A DNA stretch of 64,000 bases from Mesorhizobium sp. DCY119. GTDB taxonomy: Bacteria; Pseudomonadota; Alphaproteobacteria; Rhizobiales; Rhizobiaceae. The stretch lies in NCBI RefSeq assembly GCF_003590645.1, contig NZ_CP031834.1:4030501-4094500 (forward strand), written 5' to 3'. Below the pieces are notes generated by a model. That model saw nothing but the letters and a program-made list of their open reading frames with translations. It did no database searches and was not told the DNA's origin. The position numbers were made by a program, and so were the translations under genes. This document shows positions 7,685 through 16,785 of this stretch, piece after piece (the stretch's first letter is position 1; every line of letters begins with the position of its first letter).

Positions 7685-10159
7685 ATGATGAACCTTGCCG
7701 AATATCGTCGCACCGGTGCACGCCTCGCGGATTACTTGCCCTGGGCAGCTTTGGTCGGCGAAGGCGTCGTCCTCAACAAGGATGGCAGCTTCCAGCGCTC
7801 GGCCAGGTTTCGCGGCCCCGATCTCGACAGTTCCGTGCCGGCTGAGTTGGTCGGCGTCGCCGGTCGCCTCAACAACGCCTTCCGCCGTCTCGGCTCCGGC
7901 TGGAGCATCTTCGTCGAGGCGCAGCGCCACGAGGCCGCTAGCTATCCCAGCAGCACCTTCCCGGACGCCGCCTCGGCGCTGGTCGACGCCGAGCGCAAGG
8001 CCGATTTCGAGGAAGCCGGCACGCATTTCGAGTCCGGCTACTTCCTCACCATCGTCTATCTGCCACCGGCCGAGGACTCGGCGCGCGCCGAGACCTGGCT
8101 CTACGAGGGCCGCGAGCAGCCCGGGGTGAACCCCTGGGAGATCCTGCGTGGCTTCGTCGATCGCACCGATCGTGTGCTGGCTCTGCTCGACGGCTTCATG
8201 CCCGAATGCCGCTGGCTCGATGATGCCGAGACGCTAACTTACCTGCATTCGACGGTCTCGACTAAGCGCCACCGCGTCCGCGTCCCCGAGACCCCAATGT
8301 ATCTGGACGCGCTGCTGGCCGACCAGCCGCTGGCCGGCGGGCTGGAACCGCGCCTGGGCGAGACGCATCTGCGCGTCCTTACCATCGTCGGTTTCCCTGC
8401 AACGACCACACCCGGCATTCTCGACGAGCTCAACCGATTGGCCTTCCCTTATCGGTGGAGCACGCGCGCCATCCTGCTCGACAAGACTGACGCCGCGCGG
8501 TTGGTGACGAAAATCCGCCGCCAATGGTTTGCCAAGCGCAAGTCCATTGCAGCCATCGTCAAGGAGGTGCTGACCAACGAGGCCTCGGTCCTGGTCGACA
8601 CCGACGCCGCCAACAAGGCGGCCGATGCCGACCTCGCGCTTCAGGAACTCGGTGCCGACTATGCCGGCGAAGCCTATGTGACCGCCACCGTGACCGTCTG
8701 GGATGCGGACGCGCGGATCGCCGACGAGAAGTTGCGGCTGGTCGAGAAGGTCATTCAGGGCCGCGACTTTACCGGCATGGTGGAGACCATCAACGCGGTC
8801 GACGCCTGGCTCGGTACGCTGCCCGGCCATCTCTACGCCAATGTGCGGCAGCCACCGATCAGCACGCTCAATCTCGCCCACATCATCCCCCTGAGTACCG
8901 TGTGGGCGGGGCCGGAACGGGACGAGCATTTCCAAGCGCCCCCGCTGCTATATGGCAGAACGGAAGGCTCGACCCCGTTCCGGTTGTCCCTTCATGTCGG
9001 CGACGTCGGCCACACGCTGGTGGTCGGTCCAACCGGCGCTGGCAAGTCGGTGCTGCTGGCGCTCCTGGCGTTGCAGTTCCGCCGCTACGAAGGGAACCAG
9101 GTCTTCGCCTTCGACTTCGGCGGCTCGATCCGTGTCGCATCGCTTTGCATGGGCGGCGACTGGCACGATCTCGGCGGCGAGCTCACCGACGGAGCGGAGA
9201 CCTCGGTGGCGCTTCAGCCGCTCGCCGGCATCTTCCACACGCCCGAGCGCGCCTGGGCGGCCGACTGGATCGTCGCCATCCTGACCCGCGAAGGCGTGAC
9301 CATCACCCCTGAGGTCAAGGAGCACATCTGGACGGCGCTCACCTCGCTCGCCACGGCGCCTGTCGAAGAGCGGACCATCACCGGGCTGACGGTGCTGCTA
9401 CAGTCCAATGATCTCAAGCGCGCCCTCCAGCCCTATTGCGTGGGCGGACCCTATGGCCGCCTGCTCGACGCCGAAGCGGAAAGTCTCGGCCAGGCGCCGG
9501 TTCTGGCGTTCGAGACCGAGGGCCTGCTCGGCACGGGCGCGGCGCCTGCGGCTCTCGCATACCTCTTCCATCGTATCGCCGGACGGCTCAACGGGCAGCC
9601 GACGCTCGTTATCGTGGACGAGGGCTGGTTGGCGCTCAGCGATCCCGGGTTTTCCAAACAGCTCGCCGAATGGCTGGTCACGCTACGCAAAAAGAACGCC
9701 AGCGTCGTCTTCGCCACCCAATCGCTGGCGCAGCTCGAAAAAAGCACGATCGCGGCGGAGATCATCGACTCATGCCACACCCGCATCTTGCTGCCGAACG
9801 ACCGCGCGATCGAGCCGCAGATCACCGCCATCTATCGCCGCTTCGGTCTCAACGACCGCCAGATCGAGATCATCGCCAGGGCCACCCCGAAGCGGGACTA
9901 TTACGCGCAGTCCCGGCGCGGCAATCGGCTGTTCGAGCTGGGTCTTGGCGACGTGGCGCTCGCGCTCTGCGCCGCGTCTGCCAAGTCCGATCACGTCCGG
10001 ATCAAAGAAGTGCTGGCCGAGCAAGGGCCCGAGCGCTTCCTCGATGCCTGGCTGCGTGCTCACGGCCTCGTCTGGGCGGCTGACCTAATCCCCGACGTCA
10101 CCAATCTCGCAGCCCCTGCGGCGGCACCAACTCTACCCAACACGGAGGTTTCCCCATGA
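7685..10159 (+). CDS. trbE: TrbE, VirB4-type conjugation ATPase
   Basis: An 824-residue ATPase of the CagE/TrbE/VirB4 family. The N-terminal third is the family-specific domain starting MNLAEYRRTGARLADYLPW. The C-terminal RecA-like domain has Walker A GPTGAGKS at about 449-456 and Walker B TLVIVDEGW, with ATQSLAQLEKS downstream. Two ATGs are adjacent (7685 and 7688); GAGG lies about 10 nt upstream. The stop TGA overlaps the trbJ start. The length is normal and no damage is visible, supporting a functional channel. Confidence 0.96.
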   Translation: MMNLAEYRRTGARLADYLPWAALVGEGVVLNKDGSFQRSARFRGPDLDSSVPAELVGVAGRLNNAFRRLGSGWSIFVEAQRHEAASYPSSTFPDAASALVDAERKADFEEAGTHFESGYFLTIVYLPPAEDSARAETWLYEGREQPGVNPWEILRGFVDRTDRVLALLDGFMPECRWLDDAETLTYLHSTVSTKRHRVRVPETPMYLDALLADQPLAGGLEPRLGETHLRVLTIVGFPATTTPGILDELNRLAFPYRWSTRAILLDKTDAARLVTKIRRQWFAKRKSIAAIVKEVLTNEASVLVDTDAANKAADADLALQELGADYAGEAYVTATVTVWDADARIADEKLRLVEKVIQGRDFTGMVETINAVDAWLGTLPGHLYANVRQPPISTLNLAHIIPLSTVWAGPERDEHFQAPPLLYGRTEGSTPFRLSLHVGDVGHTLVVGPTGAGKSVLLALLALQFRRYEGNQVFAFDFGGSIRVASLCMGGDWHDLGGELTDGAETSVALQPLAGIFHTPERAWAADWIVAILTREGVTITPEVKEHIWTALTSLATAPVEERTITGLTVLLQSNDLKRALQPYCVGGPYGRLLDAEAESLGQAPVLAFETEGLLGTGAAPAALAYLFHRIAGRLNGQPTLVIVDEGWLALSDPGFSKQLAEWLVTLRKKNASVVFATQSLAQLEKSTIAAEIIDSCHTRILLPNDRAIEPQITAIYRRFGLNDRQIEIIARATPKRDYYAQSRRGNRLFELGLGDVALALCAASAKSDHVRIKEVLAEQGPERFLDAWLRAHGLVWAADLIPDVTNLAAPAAAPTLPNTEVSP

Positions 10160-10935
10160 CCCGACTTCGCTCACGCATCCGCGCCGTCCTTCTCGCCACC
10201 ACCGTGCTCTCGGTGCCATTGGTGTTGTCCCCGATCGTCGTCACACCCGCCCATGCCCTGTTCGGCATCGGACGGATCGTATTCGACCCGTCCAACTATG
10301 CCGAGAACGTGCTACAGGCCGCGCGTGCGCTCGAGCAGATCAACAATCAAATCCAGAGCCTTCAGAACGAGGCCCAGATGTTGATCAACCAGGCGCGCAA
10401 CCTTGCGAGCCTGCCGTACTCCTCGCTCCAGCAAATTCAGCAATCGGTCCAGCGCACCCAGCAGCTTCTGGGGGAGGCCCAGCGCATTGCCTTCAACGTT
10501 CAGCAGGTCGATCAGATATTCTCCCAGCAATATTCCAACATGGATCTCACCGCATCGGACCAGCAGCTTGTCGAGTTGGCGCGCGAGCGCTGGGGAAACA
10601 CCGTGGGCGCCCTGCAGGACGCCATGCGTGTGCAGGCCGGCGTCGTGGGTAACATCGAGACGCAGCGTGCCGAGCTCTCCAATCTGGTCGGCGAAAGCCA
10701 GGGGGCGACCGGCGCCCTTCAGGCGGCCCAGGCCGGCAACCAGATCCTCGCCCTTCAGGCGCAGCAACTCGCAGACCTGACGGCGCTGCTGGCGGCCAAT
10801 GGTCGGGCCGATGCGCTCTCTGCCGCCGAGCAGGCCGCCGCCGCGGAACAGGGACGCGAGCAGCGTCGCCGCTTCCTCGAGCCCGGCCCCGGCTATCAGC
10901 CGGGAAACGCCCGGATGTTCCAGGGCGGCAATTGA
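10156..10935 (+). CDS. trbJ: TrbJ, VirB5-like periplasmic protein
   Basis: A 259-residue exported protein. A signal peptide (about 1-35) ends near PAHALFG, and the mature protein begins with the family motif FDPSNYAENVLQAA and continues as long Gln-rich amphipathic helices (QINNQIQSLQNEAQ), typical of VirB5/TrbJ minor pilus components. It overlaps the trbE stop by 4 nt. VirB5-type proteins sit at the pilus tip and aid recipient contact. Confidence 0.93.
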   Translation: MTRLRSRIRAVLLATTVLSVPLVLSPIVVTPAHALFGIGRIVFDPSNYAENVLQAARALEQINNQIQSLQNEAQMLINQARNLASLPYSSLQQIQQSVQRTQQLLGEAQRIAFNVQQVDQIFSQQYSNMDLTASDQQLVELARERWGNTVGALQDAMRVQAGVVGNIETQRAELSNLVGESQGATGALQAAQAGNQILALQAQQLADLTALLAANGRADALSAAEQAAAAEQGREQRRRFLEPGPGYQPGNARMFQGGN

Positions 10936-10955
10936 GCCTTAGGCAGGGATTGATC

Positions 10956-11222
10956 ATGGACGGCAAGATGTTCGCGCGCCTCGCGGCCGTCATCGCCATC
11001 GCTGTGGCCGTCACGGCCGCAGCGATCCATCTTGCGCGCGAGGGGAGTTCGACCGCCGCGAGGCCATCGCCAGCCGCCGCCGAAGCGCCGCGCACCGATC
11101 AGCTGCGCGAGACGCTCCGGCGCTGCCAGCAGATGGGCGAACCCGCAACGCGCGACCCCCAATGCCTCGCCGCATGGGACGAGAACCGCCGCCGTTTCCT
11201 TTCGCCGGCAGCAGGGAACTAG
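10956..11222 (+). CDS. TrbK-alt, putative entry-exclusion protein
   Basis: 88 residues from ATG 10956, downstream of an AGGCAGGGA-like ribosome-binding region; an in-frame TTG at 10932 is less likely. One N-terminal transmembrane segment (about 5-24) is followed by a periplasmic domain with RCQQMGEPATRDPQCLAAW and ENRRRFL, the conserved two-Cys pattern of the TrbK-alt family found between trbJ and trbL in alphaproteobacterial elements. TrbK proteins reduce redundant transfer into cells that already carry the element; that activity is presumed here. Confidence 0.85.
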   Translation: MDGKMFARLAAVIAIAVAVTAAAIHLAREGSSTAARPSPAAAEAPRTDQLRETLRRCQQMGEPATRDPQCLAAWDENRRRFLSPAAGN

Positions 11223-11225
11223 ACC

Positions 11226-12584
11226 ATGGAAGGCGCGGGCGTCATCGATCGCTTCCTCGAGGTCTTCACCTCCTACATCGACAGCGGCTTCGGCCTGCTG
11301 GGCGGCGAGGTAGCCTTCATCGCCTCGACGCTCATCGTCATCGACATCACGCTCGCCGCCCTGTTCTGGGCTTGGGGCGCCGACGAGGACATCATTGCGC
11401 GCCTGGTCAAGAAGACGATCTTCGTCGGCATCTTCGCCTACCTGATCGGCAACTGGAACAGCCTGGCGCAGATCGTCTTCGACAGCTTTGCCGGCCTTGG
11501 CCTCATGGCATCGGGCACCGGATTTTCCGTTGCGGACCTGATGCGTCCTGGACGTGTCGCCCAGACGGGATTGGATGCCGGCCGGCCGCTGCTCGAGTCC
11601 ATTTCCGACCTGATGGGCTACTGGAGCTTCTTCGAGAACTTCATCCAGATCGCATGCCTGCTGTTCGCCTGGGCGCTCGTGCTGCTCGCGTTCTTCATCC
11701 TCGCCGTCCAGCTCTTCGTCACGCTCATCGAATTCAAGCTGACCACATTGGCGGGATTCGTGCTGATCCCGTTTGGCCTCTTCAGCCAGTCCGCCTTCAT
11801 GGCCGAGCGCGTGCTTGGCAACGTCATCTCCTCTGGCATCAAGGTCCTGGTGCTGGCCGTCATCATCGGCATCGGCTCCACCCTGTTCGGCGAGTTCACG
11901 TCTGGCTTTGGTGGCCAGGAGCCGTCCATCGACGACGCCATGGCAATCGTGCTGGCAGCTCTCTCGCTCCTCGGTCTCGGCATCTTCGGGCCTGGCATTG
12001 CCAACGGCATTGTCTCCGGCGGGCCGCAACTCGGCGCCGGCGCCGCAGTGGGGACCGGCCTCGCCGTCGGTGGGGCCGCGGTCGCCGTGGGTGGCGCCAC
12101 CATGCTGGCCGCCAGGGGCGGGCGGGCGGCCTTATCGGGGAGTGCCGCTGGCGTTCAGGGCGGCGCCACCTTGGCCGGTGGCGCTTCGACCGCCTACTCT
12201 CTTGCCTCTACCGGCGAGACCGGACCGGCGGGTGTCGCCGCGGGACTCGGCGGCGTCGCGCGCGCCGCAGGCGGGGCAGCGGGCTCGCCGCTCAAGCGCG
12301 CGGCATCGCGCGTTTCCGAAAGCCTCGGCGCTTCCTTCCACGCCGGAGGCCGAGCGGCCTTCGCAGCGACCGGCGGAGCGTCCTCGATGGGCAGTATCGG
12401 CGACGGCACGACGGAGCCACCCATACCACCCACGTCCACCGATGGTGCGCCGGCTTGGGCCCGCCGCATGCGGCATAGCCAGGCAATGAGCCATGGCGTC
12501 ACCGCCGCCGCTCACGCCGTCCGCTCCGGCGACAGCCACGGCGGCGGCGCTTCCATCAACCTTTCCGAGAGAGACCGCACATGA
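11226..12584 (+). CDS. trbL: TrbL, VirB6-like polytopic channel protein
   Basis: A 452-residue inner-membrane protein. The N-terminal 270 residues contain about six hydrophobic segments, including the conserved ASTLIVIDITLAALFWAWG and FILAVQLFVTLIEFKLTT stretches of TrbL. The C-terminal third is Gly/Ala-rich low complexity with no obvious fold, as usual for this family. It starts 3 nt after trbK-alt and its TGA overlaps trbF. A long frame on the same strand in another phase (11162-12478) is a GC-driven shadow. Confidence 0.94.
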   Translation: MEGAGVIDRFLEVFTSYIDSGFGLLGGEVAFIASTLIVIDITLAALFWAWGADEDIIARLVKKTIFVGIFAYLIGNWNSLAQIVFDSFAGLGLMASGTGFSVADLMRPGRVAQTGLDAGRPLLESISDLMGYWSFFENFIQIACLLFAWALVLLAFFILAVQLFVTLIEFKLTTLAGFVLIPFGLFSQSAFMAERVLGNVISSGIKVLVLAVIIGIGSTLFGEFTSGFGGQEPSIDDAMAIVLAALSLLGLGIFGPGIANGIVSGGPQLGAGAAVGTGLAVGGAAVAVGGATMLAARGGRAALSGSAAGVQGGATLAGGASTAYSLASTGETGPAGVAAGLGGVARAAGGAAGSPLKRAASRVSESLGASFHAGGRAAFAATGGASSMGSIGDGTTEPPIPPTSTDGAPAWARRMRHSQAMSHGVTAAAHAVRSGDSHGGGASINLSERDRT

Positions 12585-13270
12585 GATACTTCAAACGAGC
12601 CTCCACCCACTACGGCAAAACGCCGGAGCCCGAGACACCATACCAACGCGCCGCCCAGGTCTGGGATGAGCGCATCGGCTCCGCCCGAGTGCAGGCCCGG
12701 AACTGGCGGCTCATGGCCTTCGGCTGCCTGATCCTGTCTGCTGGGTTCGCAGGTACCCTGGTCTGGCAGTCGGCGCGCGGCACGGTCGTGCCGTGGGTTG
12801 TAGAAGTAGATGGAACCGGGGAGGCCCGTGCGGTCGAACCGGCCGTTGCCGGCTATCGCCCCACCGATCCGCAGATCGCATTCCATCTGGCGCGCTTCGT
12901 AGAACAGGTTCGCTCGATCTCCGCCGATCCGATCATCGTGCGCCAGAACTGGCTGCGAGCCTACGAGTTCACCACCGATCGCGGTTCCCTGGCTCTCAAC
13001 GACTATGCGCGCTCCAACGACCCATTTACGCGCGTAGGCAAGCAGCAGGTCAGCGTCGAGGTATCGAGCGTGATCCGCGCCTCGCCGGATTCGTTCCGCG
13101 TCGCCTGGACCGAGCGCCACTACGAAAACGGCCAACTCGCCGGCACCGAGCGCTGGACCGCCATCCTCACCGTGGTGATCCAGCCGCCGCGCGATGCCGA
13201 GCGCCTGCGGCGCAATCCACTTGGCGTCTTCATCAATGCCATCAACTGGTCAAAGGAGCTGGGGCAATGA
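12581..13270 (+). CDS. trbF: TrbF, VirB8-like assembly factor
   Basis: A 229-residue bitopic protein. A short cytoplasmic N-terminus (TPYQRAAQVWDERIGSARVQ) precedes one transmembrane helix at about 45-65, then a VirB8-type periplasmic domain with PWVVEVDGTGEA and TDRGSLALNDYAR. VirB8 proteins nucleate the core complex by binding VirB9 and VirB10 homologues, encoded immediately downstream. Both ends overlap the neighbouring genes by 4 nt. Confidence 0.94.
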   Translation: MRYFKRASTHYGKTPEPETPYQRAAQVWDERIGSARVQARNWRLMAFGCLILSAGFAGTLVWQSARGTVVPWVVEVDGTGEARAVEPAVAGYRPTDPQIAFHLARFVEQVRSISADPIIVRQNWLRAYEFTTDRGSLALNDYARSNDPFTRVGKQQVSVEVSSVIRASPDSFRVAWTERHYENGQLAGTERWTAILTVVIQPPRDAERLRRNPLGVFINAINWSKELGQ

Positions 13271-14256
13271 CCAGACCGACGATCCGCAAAGCCGATGTTC
13301 CGGCTTTCCGCAAATCCGTATCCACGCTCGGCGTGCTCGTGGTGTCCACCGCGACGCTCGCGGCCTGCGCCGGCGCGCCGAAGCCACCGCAGATCAGCTA
13401 CGATGCCAACGTGCCGCCCTTGCCGGCTGTGGCCATCAGCACGGGCGACGGTCCGCCACGTCCCATTCTTGTGCCGCCCGGTTGGACCCCGGCCAGGGGT
13501 GGTGATCCCGCCAGGACTCCGACCGGCCGGGTCGAAAACGCCAACACCGCCGCGCGTGTCGAACCGCGCAAGGAGGGGTATTACAACTCTATCCAGATCT
13601 ACCCGTGGAGCGAAGGCGCGCTGTATCAGGTGTATGCGGCACCCGGGCAGATCACCAACATCGCGCTGGAGCCCGGCGAGAGTCTGACCGGCGCTGGTCC
13701 CATAGCCGCCGGCGACACCGCGCGTTGGATTATCGGCGACACGGAAAGCGGAAGCGGTGCGACCCGTCGCGTCCATGTGCTCGTGAAGCCGTCGCGCACC
13801 GACATCACCACCAACTTGGTCATCACCACGGACCGCCGCACTTATCTGATCGAGCTGCGCTCGGGCGAGAAGCCCTACATGCCGGCCGTCGCCTGGGCCT
13901 ATCCACGAGCCGCATCGCAGCGCACGACCGTTCCCACCGCTCCGATCATTCCGGCTCAGGCGGCACGCAACTACCGCTACGGCCTAACCGGCGACAGGCC
14001 GCCCTGGCGGCCAGTCTCGGTCTATGACGACGGCCGGCGCGTGTACCTGGAATTCCCGCGTGGCATCGTTCAGGGCGAGATGCCGCCAATATTCGTCATC
14101 GGCCCGAATGGCGAGCCCGAGATCGTCAACAGTCGCATCCACCTGAACATCCTGATCGTCGATCGGCTGTTCGCCGCCGCCGAACTGCGTCTCGGCAGCG
14201 GCAAGCGGCAGCAAACCGTCAGGATCGTGCGAACCGACGGAAGGCCTTCGTCATGA
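13267..14256 (+). CDS. trbG: TrbG, VirB9-like outer core-complex component
   Basis: 329 residues from ATG 13267, which overlaps the trbF stop. The N-terminus contains a lipobox-like LAACAG near residue 35, so it may be lipid-anchored, with the VirB7 function possibly built in. The mature part shows YQVYAAPGQITNIALEPGE and RTYLIELRS, typical of VirB9/TrbG, ending in the C-terminal beta domain that binds the VirB10 homologue. The stop overlaps trbI. Confidence 0.94.
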   Translation: MTRPTIRKADVPAFRKSVSTLGVLVVSTATLAACAGAPKPPQISYDANVPPLPAVAISTGDGPPRPILVPPGWTPARGGDPARTPTGRVENANTAARVEPRKEGYYNSIQIYPWSEGALYQVYAAPGQITNIALEPGESLTGAGPIAAGDTARWIIGDTESGSGATRRVHVLVKPSRTDITTNLVITTDRRTYLIELRSGEKPYMPAVAWAYPRAASQRTTVPTAPIIPAQAARNYRYGLTGDRPPWRPVSVYDDGRRVYLEFPRGIVQGEMPPIFVIGPNGEPEIVNSRIHLNILIVDRLFAAAELRLGSGKRQQTVRIVRTDGRPSS

Positions 14257-15431
14257 GCGAGACGGAAATCGGCAATACGACCGAAGCTTCGCACGCGACA
14301 TCGGGCACCGCGTCGACCATGCGGCTGCGCACCGACGCGCCGCGTGTCACCCGGATCTCCCGCAGGGTGCTCGCCGGCCTTGGCCTCGTCGCCGGTCTCG
14401 GCATAGGTGGCGCCCTGATCTATGCGCTCCAGACCGACAATCGGCAGCAGCAGGGCGATGAATTGTTCACGACCGAGCGGCGCCAGACGGCGGATGGTTT
14501 GCAGAGCCTGCCGTCAGACTACAGCGGCATCCCTGAGCTTGGCCCTCCACTTCCCGGAGACCTCGGCGGCCCCATCAAGCGCGCCAGGGAGGAGGGGCGA
14601 CCGATCCCAGCCGAGGTGATACCCGCACCACAGCCCGATCCGGAGGAACAGAGGCGTCTTGCTGAAATGGAAGCGGCGCGCACGAGCGAAATCTTCTTCC
14701 AGACGCGATCCGCGACCGCTACGGGTCTTCCGACCTTCCAGCCGACGCTCGGCGGAACGGCGCCGAACCTCACCGGAGCCGGATCACAGGACAAGCAACT
14801 CGCTTTCCTCAATGCCGATGTCGACCGTCGCACCGTCGCGCCCGACCGGGTGACGGCGGCGGCCTCGCCCTATGTGCTTCAGGCGGGGTCTGTCATTCCC
14901 GCCGCGCTCATCACCGGAATCCGGTCCGACCTTCCCGGCCAGATCACCGCGCAGGTCACGCAGCACATCTACGACAGCCCGACCGGCAGTCTGCTCATCA
15001 TTCCTCAAGGGACGAGGATCATTGGCGAATACGACAATGGGGTCGCCTTTGGGCAACGGCGCATCCTGCTGGTCTGGAATCGGCTGATCTTCCCCAATGG
15101 GCGATCGATTGTTCTCGAGCGTCTGCCTGGCGCGGACACGGCCGGTTATGCCGGTCTAGAGGACAGCGTGGATTATCATTGGTGGGATCTGATGAAAGCC
15201 GCCGGCTTGTCGACCCTGCTCACTGTCGGTGCGGAACTGACCATGAGCGACGAGGATCGGCTCATCCAGGCGATCCGCAGTGGCGCCCAGGACACCATCA
15301 ATGACGCAGGCCAACAGATCATCCAGAGGCAATTGCAGGTCGCCCCGACGCTGACCATTCGGCCCGGCTTTCCGGTCAGGGTGATCGTCACCCGAGACTT
15401 GGTCTTAGAGCCCTACGGAGCTACCCAATGA
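14253..15431 (+). CDS. trbI: TrbI, VirB10-like energy-sensing scaffold
   Basis: A 392-residue protein with a cytoplasmic N-terminus, one transmembrane helix (about 42-61), a Pro-rich linker (about 90-135) and a C-terminal VirB10 barrel domain containing VLQAGSVIPAALITGI, LLIIPQGTRIIGEYDN and GLEDSVDYHWWDL. VirB10 homologues span both membranes and couple ATPase activity to channel opening. It overlaps trbG at its start and the DUF2274 gene at its stop. Confidence 0.95.
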   Translation: MSETEIGNTTEASHATSGTASTMRLRTDAPRVTRISRRVLAGLGLVAGLGIGGALIYALQTDNRQQQGDELFTTERRQTADGLQSLPSDYSGIPELGPPLPGDLGGPIKRAREEGRPIPAEVIPAPQPDPEEQRRLAEMEAARTSEIFFQTRSATATGLPTFQPTLGGTAPNLTGAGSQDKQLAFLNADVDRRTVAPDRVTAAASPYVLQAGSVIPAALITGIRSDLPGQITAQVTQHIYDSPTGSLLIIPQGTRIIGEYDNGVAFGQRRILLVWNRLIFPNGRSIVLERLPGADTAGYAGLEDSVDYHWWDLMKAAGLSTLLTVGAELTMSDEDRLIQAIRSGAQDTINDAGQQIIQRQLQVAPTLTIRPGFPVRVIVTRDLVLEPYGATQ

Positions 15432-15655
15432 CGAAGCTGAAGCTCGGCGCAATTGCCGACGAGAAGCCGGTTAAGGTGATGCTGGAACTCCCGGCCGGAC
15501 TGCACCGTGATCTTGTGACCTACGCCGAGGTGCTGTCACGCGAGTCAGGACAACAGGTGGATCACCCTGTTCGGCTTATTGTTCCGATGCTGCAGCGTTT
15601 CATCGCAACCGATCGAGGCTTCGCGCGCTCCCGCAAGACTTCGGGTGCGTCGTAG
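15428..15655 (+). CDS. DUF2274 family protein
   Basis: A 75-residue protein overlapping trbI by 4 nt and closing the trb operon. The sequence KLGAIADEKPVKVMLELPAGLHRDLVTYAEVL has the look of a ribbon-helix-helix-like DNA-binding fold, and PVRLIVPMLQRFIATDRGF is the conserved DUF2274 tail. The same gene follows trbI in many alphaproteobacterial transfer regions. A regulatory or relaxosome role is plausible but unproven. Only 15 nt separate its stop from that of the convergent LysR gene, leaving no space for a separate terminator. Confidence 0.85.
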   Translation: MTKLKLGAIADEKPVKVMLELPAGLHRDLVTYAEVLSRESGQQVDHPVRLIVPMLQRFIATDRGFARSRKTSGAS

Positions 15656-15670
15656 CCTTGCGGCACCTCG

Positions 15671-16570
15671 CTAAGGTACCCCGCCGAGCGGGCCAGATCC
15701 CCGCACGATGTCTAGCAAACCCTTGAGTGCCGGATTCGGATTGGACTCCATCCAGACCGCGTACAACGATACGCTATTCCGGTCAGTAAGCGGAACGAGC
15801 ACGATGTCAGGGGCTGCACGAGGAAGCGGCCCGACCACGATAGTCGCACCAAACCCCTTGGCTACCATGTTGATGAGATTGCATTGTCCGACTCGTTGCA
15901 ACTGGATGTTCGGCTCGGCACCCCATTTCGCCATCTGGCGCACGAGATGATCGTCAATGTCAGGCCCCAAGCCGCCGGTGCTAAGGATGAAGCGCTCAAG
16001 GCGAAGTTCTTCTAGGTCCAACATACGAGCTCCGGCCGACGGGTGAGACTTCGGAAGTACGGCAATCATGCGCTCATCGCGGAGATGAAGCGATCGAGGC
16101 GCTCCATGTCCGCGTGTCTTAGCGACGAACGCCACGTCCACCTTGCGTTGCTGAACCAATGTCCAACTCCCGCTCGTGGTGCTCTCCACGATCTCGACGG
16201 AGACACCTCCGAACTCTTTGCGGAACCGCTCGAACAGGTCGGCCAGAAGGATGAAGGGCAGGCTGACGCCGACGGTGAGCTCGCCGTGCTCGCCGCGCTG
16301 CATGGCTCCAGCACGCTGCATGGCACGTTCGAGGTGCTCGATGCCTTGGGTGGCCTCTTGGAGGAATCGATCGCCCGCGGAGGTTGGACGTATGCCCGCG
16401 TGTCCCCGCTCAAAGAGTTCCGCTCCAAGTCGGTGTTCGAGGCTTCGCACGCCTCGGCTTACCGTGGACTGCTGGACGTTGAGTGCCGCGGCCGCCCTCC
16501 GGAAGCTGCCGTTCTCAGCCGAAGCCAAAGCATACTGAAATAAGCGAAGATCGAGTATGCGGTTGGGCAT
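15671..16570 (-). CDS. LysR-family transcriptional regulator
   Basis: 299 residues starting at ATG 16570, with AGGAGG 8 nt upstream; a longer frame to 16777 lacks such support. The N-terminal winged helix-turn-helix reads LFQYALASAENGSFRRAAAALNVQQSTVSRGVRSLE, followed by the LysR substrate-binding domain. It is convergent with the trb operon and upstream of no obvious divergent target, since the next gene runs in the same direction. LysR genes of this look commonly accompany rhizobial-type transfer modules, so it may belong to the element rather than to the catabolic genes to the right. Confidence 0.88.
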   Translation of the reverse strand: MPNRILDLRLFQYALASAENGSFRRAAAALNVQQSTVSRGVRSLEHRLGAELFERGHAGIRPTSAGDRFLQEATQGIEHLERAMQRAGAMQRGEHGELTVGVSLPFILLADLFERFRKEFGGVSVEIVESTTSGSWTLVQQRKVDVAFVAKTRGHGAPRSLHLRDERMIAVLPKSHPSAGARMLDLEELRLERFILSTGGLGPDIDDHLVRQMAKWGAEPNIQLQRVGQCNLINMVAKGFGATIVVGPLPRAAPDIVLVPLTDRNSVSLYAVWMESNPNPALKGLLDIVRGSGPLGGVP

Positions 16571-16785
16571 TGTTGCAGCCTCCTGGTTTGCATGCATCCT
16601 GATGCCGACCCGCGCCCTGCCCACGCGTTGGCCAAGGTGGCAGAACCTTTTCAGGGGCCAGTCCGGCGGAACAAGCGCCCACTCCTTCCGCAATTCGCGT
16701 GGTCGAGGTTGCTGGCGTGTGGACCGCTCTCCACCTGCTACCGACCGCACCTGGTTCTGGCGGTGATCCAGCCACACACGTTTCG

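Noticed and set aside
11162-12478. 438-codon open frame on the same strand as trbL
   Set aside because: Arg/His-rich translation in another phase of a clear TrbL gene; a shadow caused by high GC at third positions.
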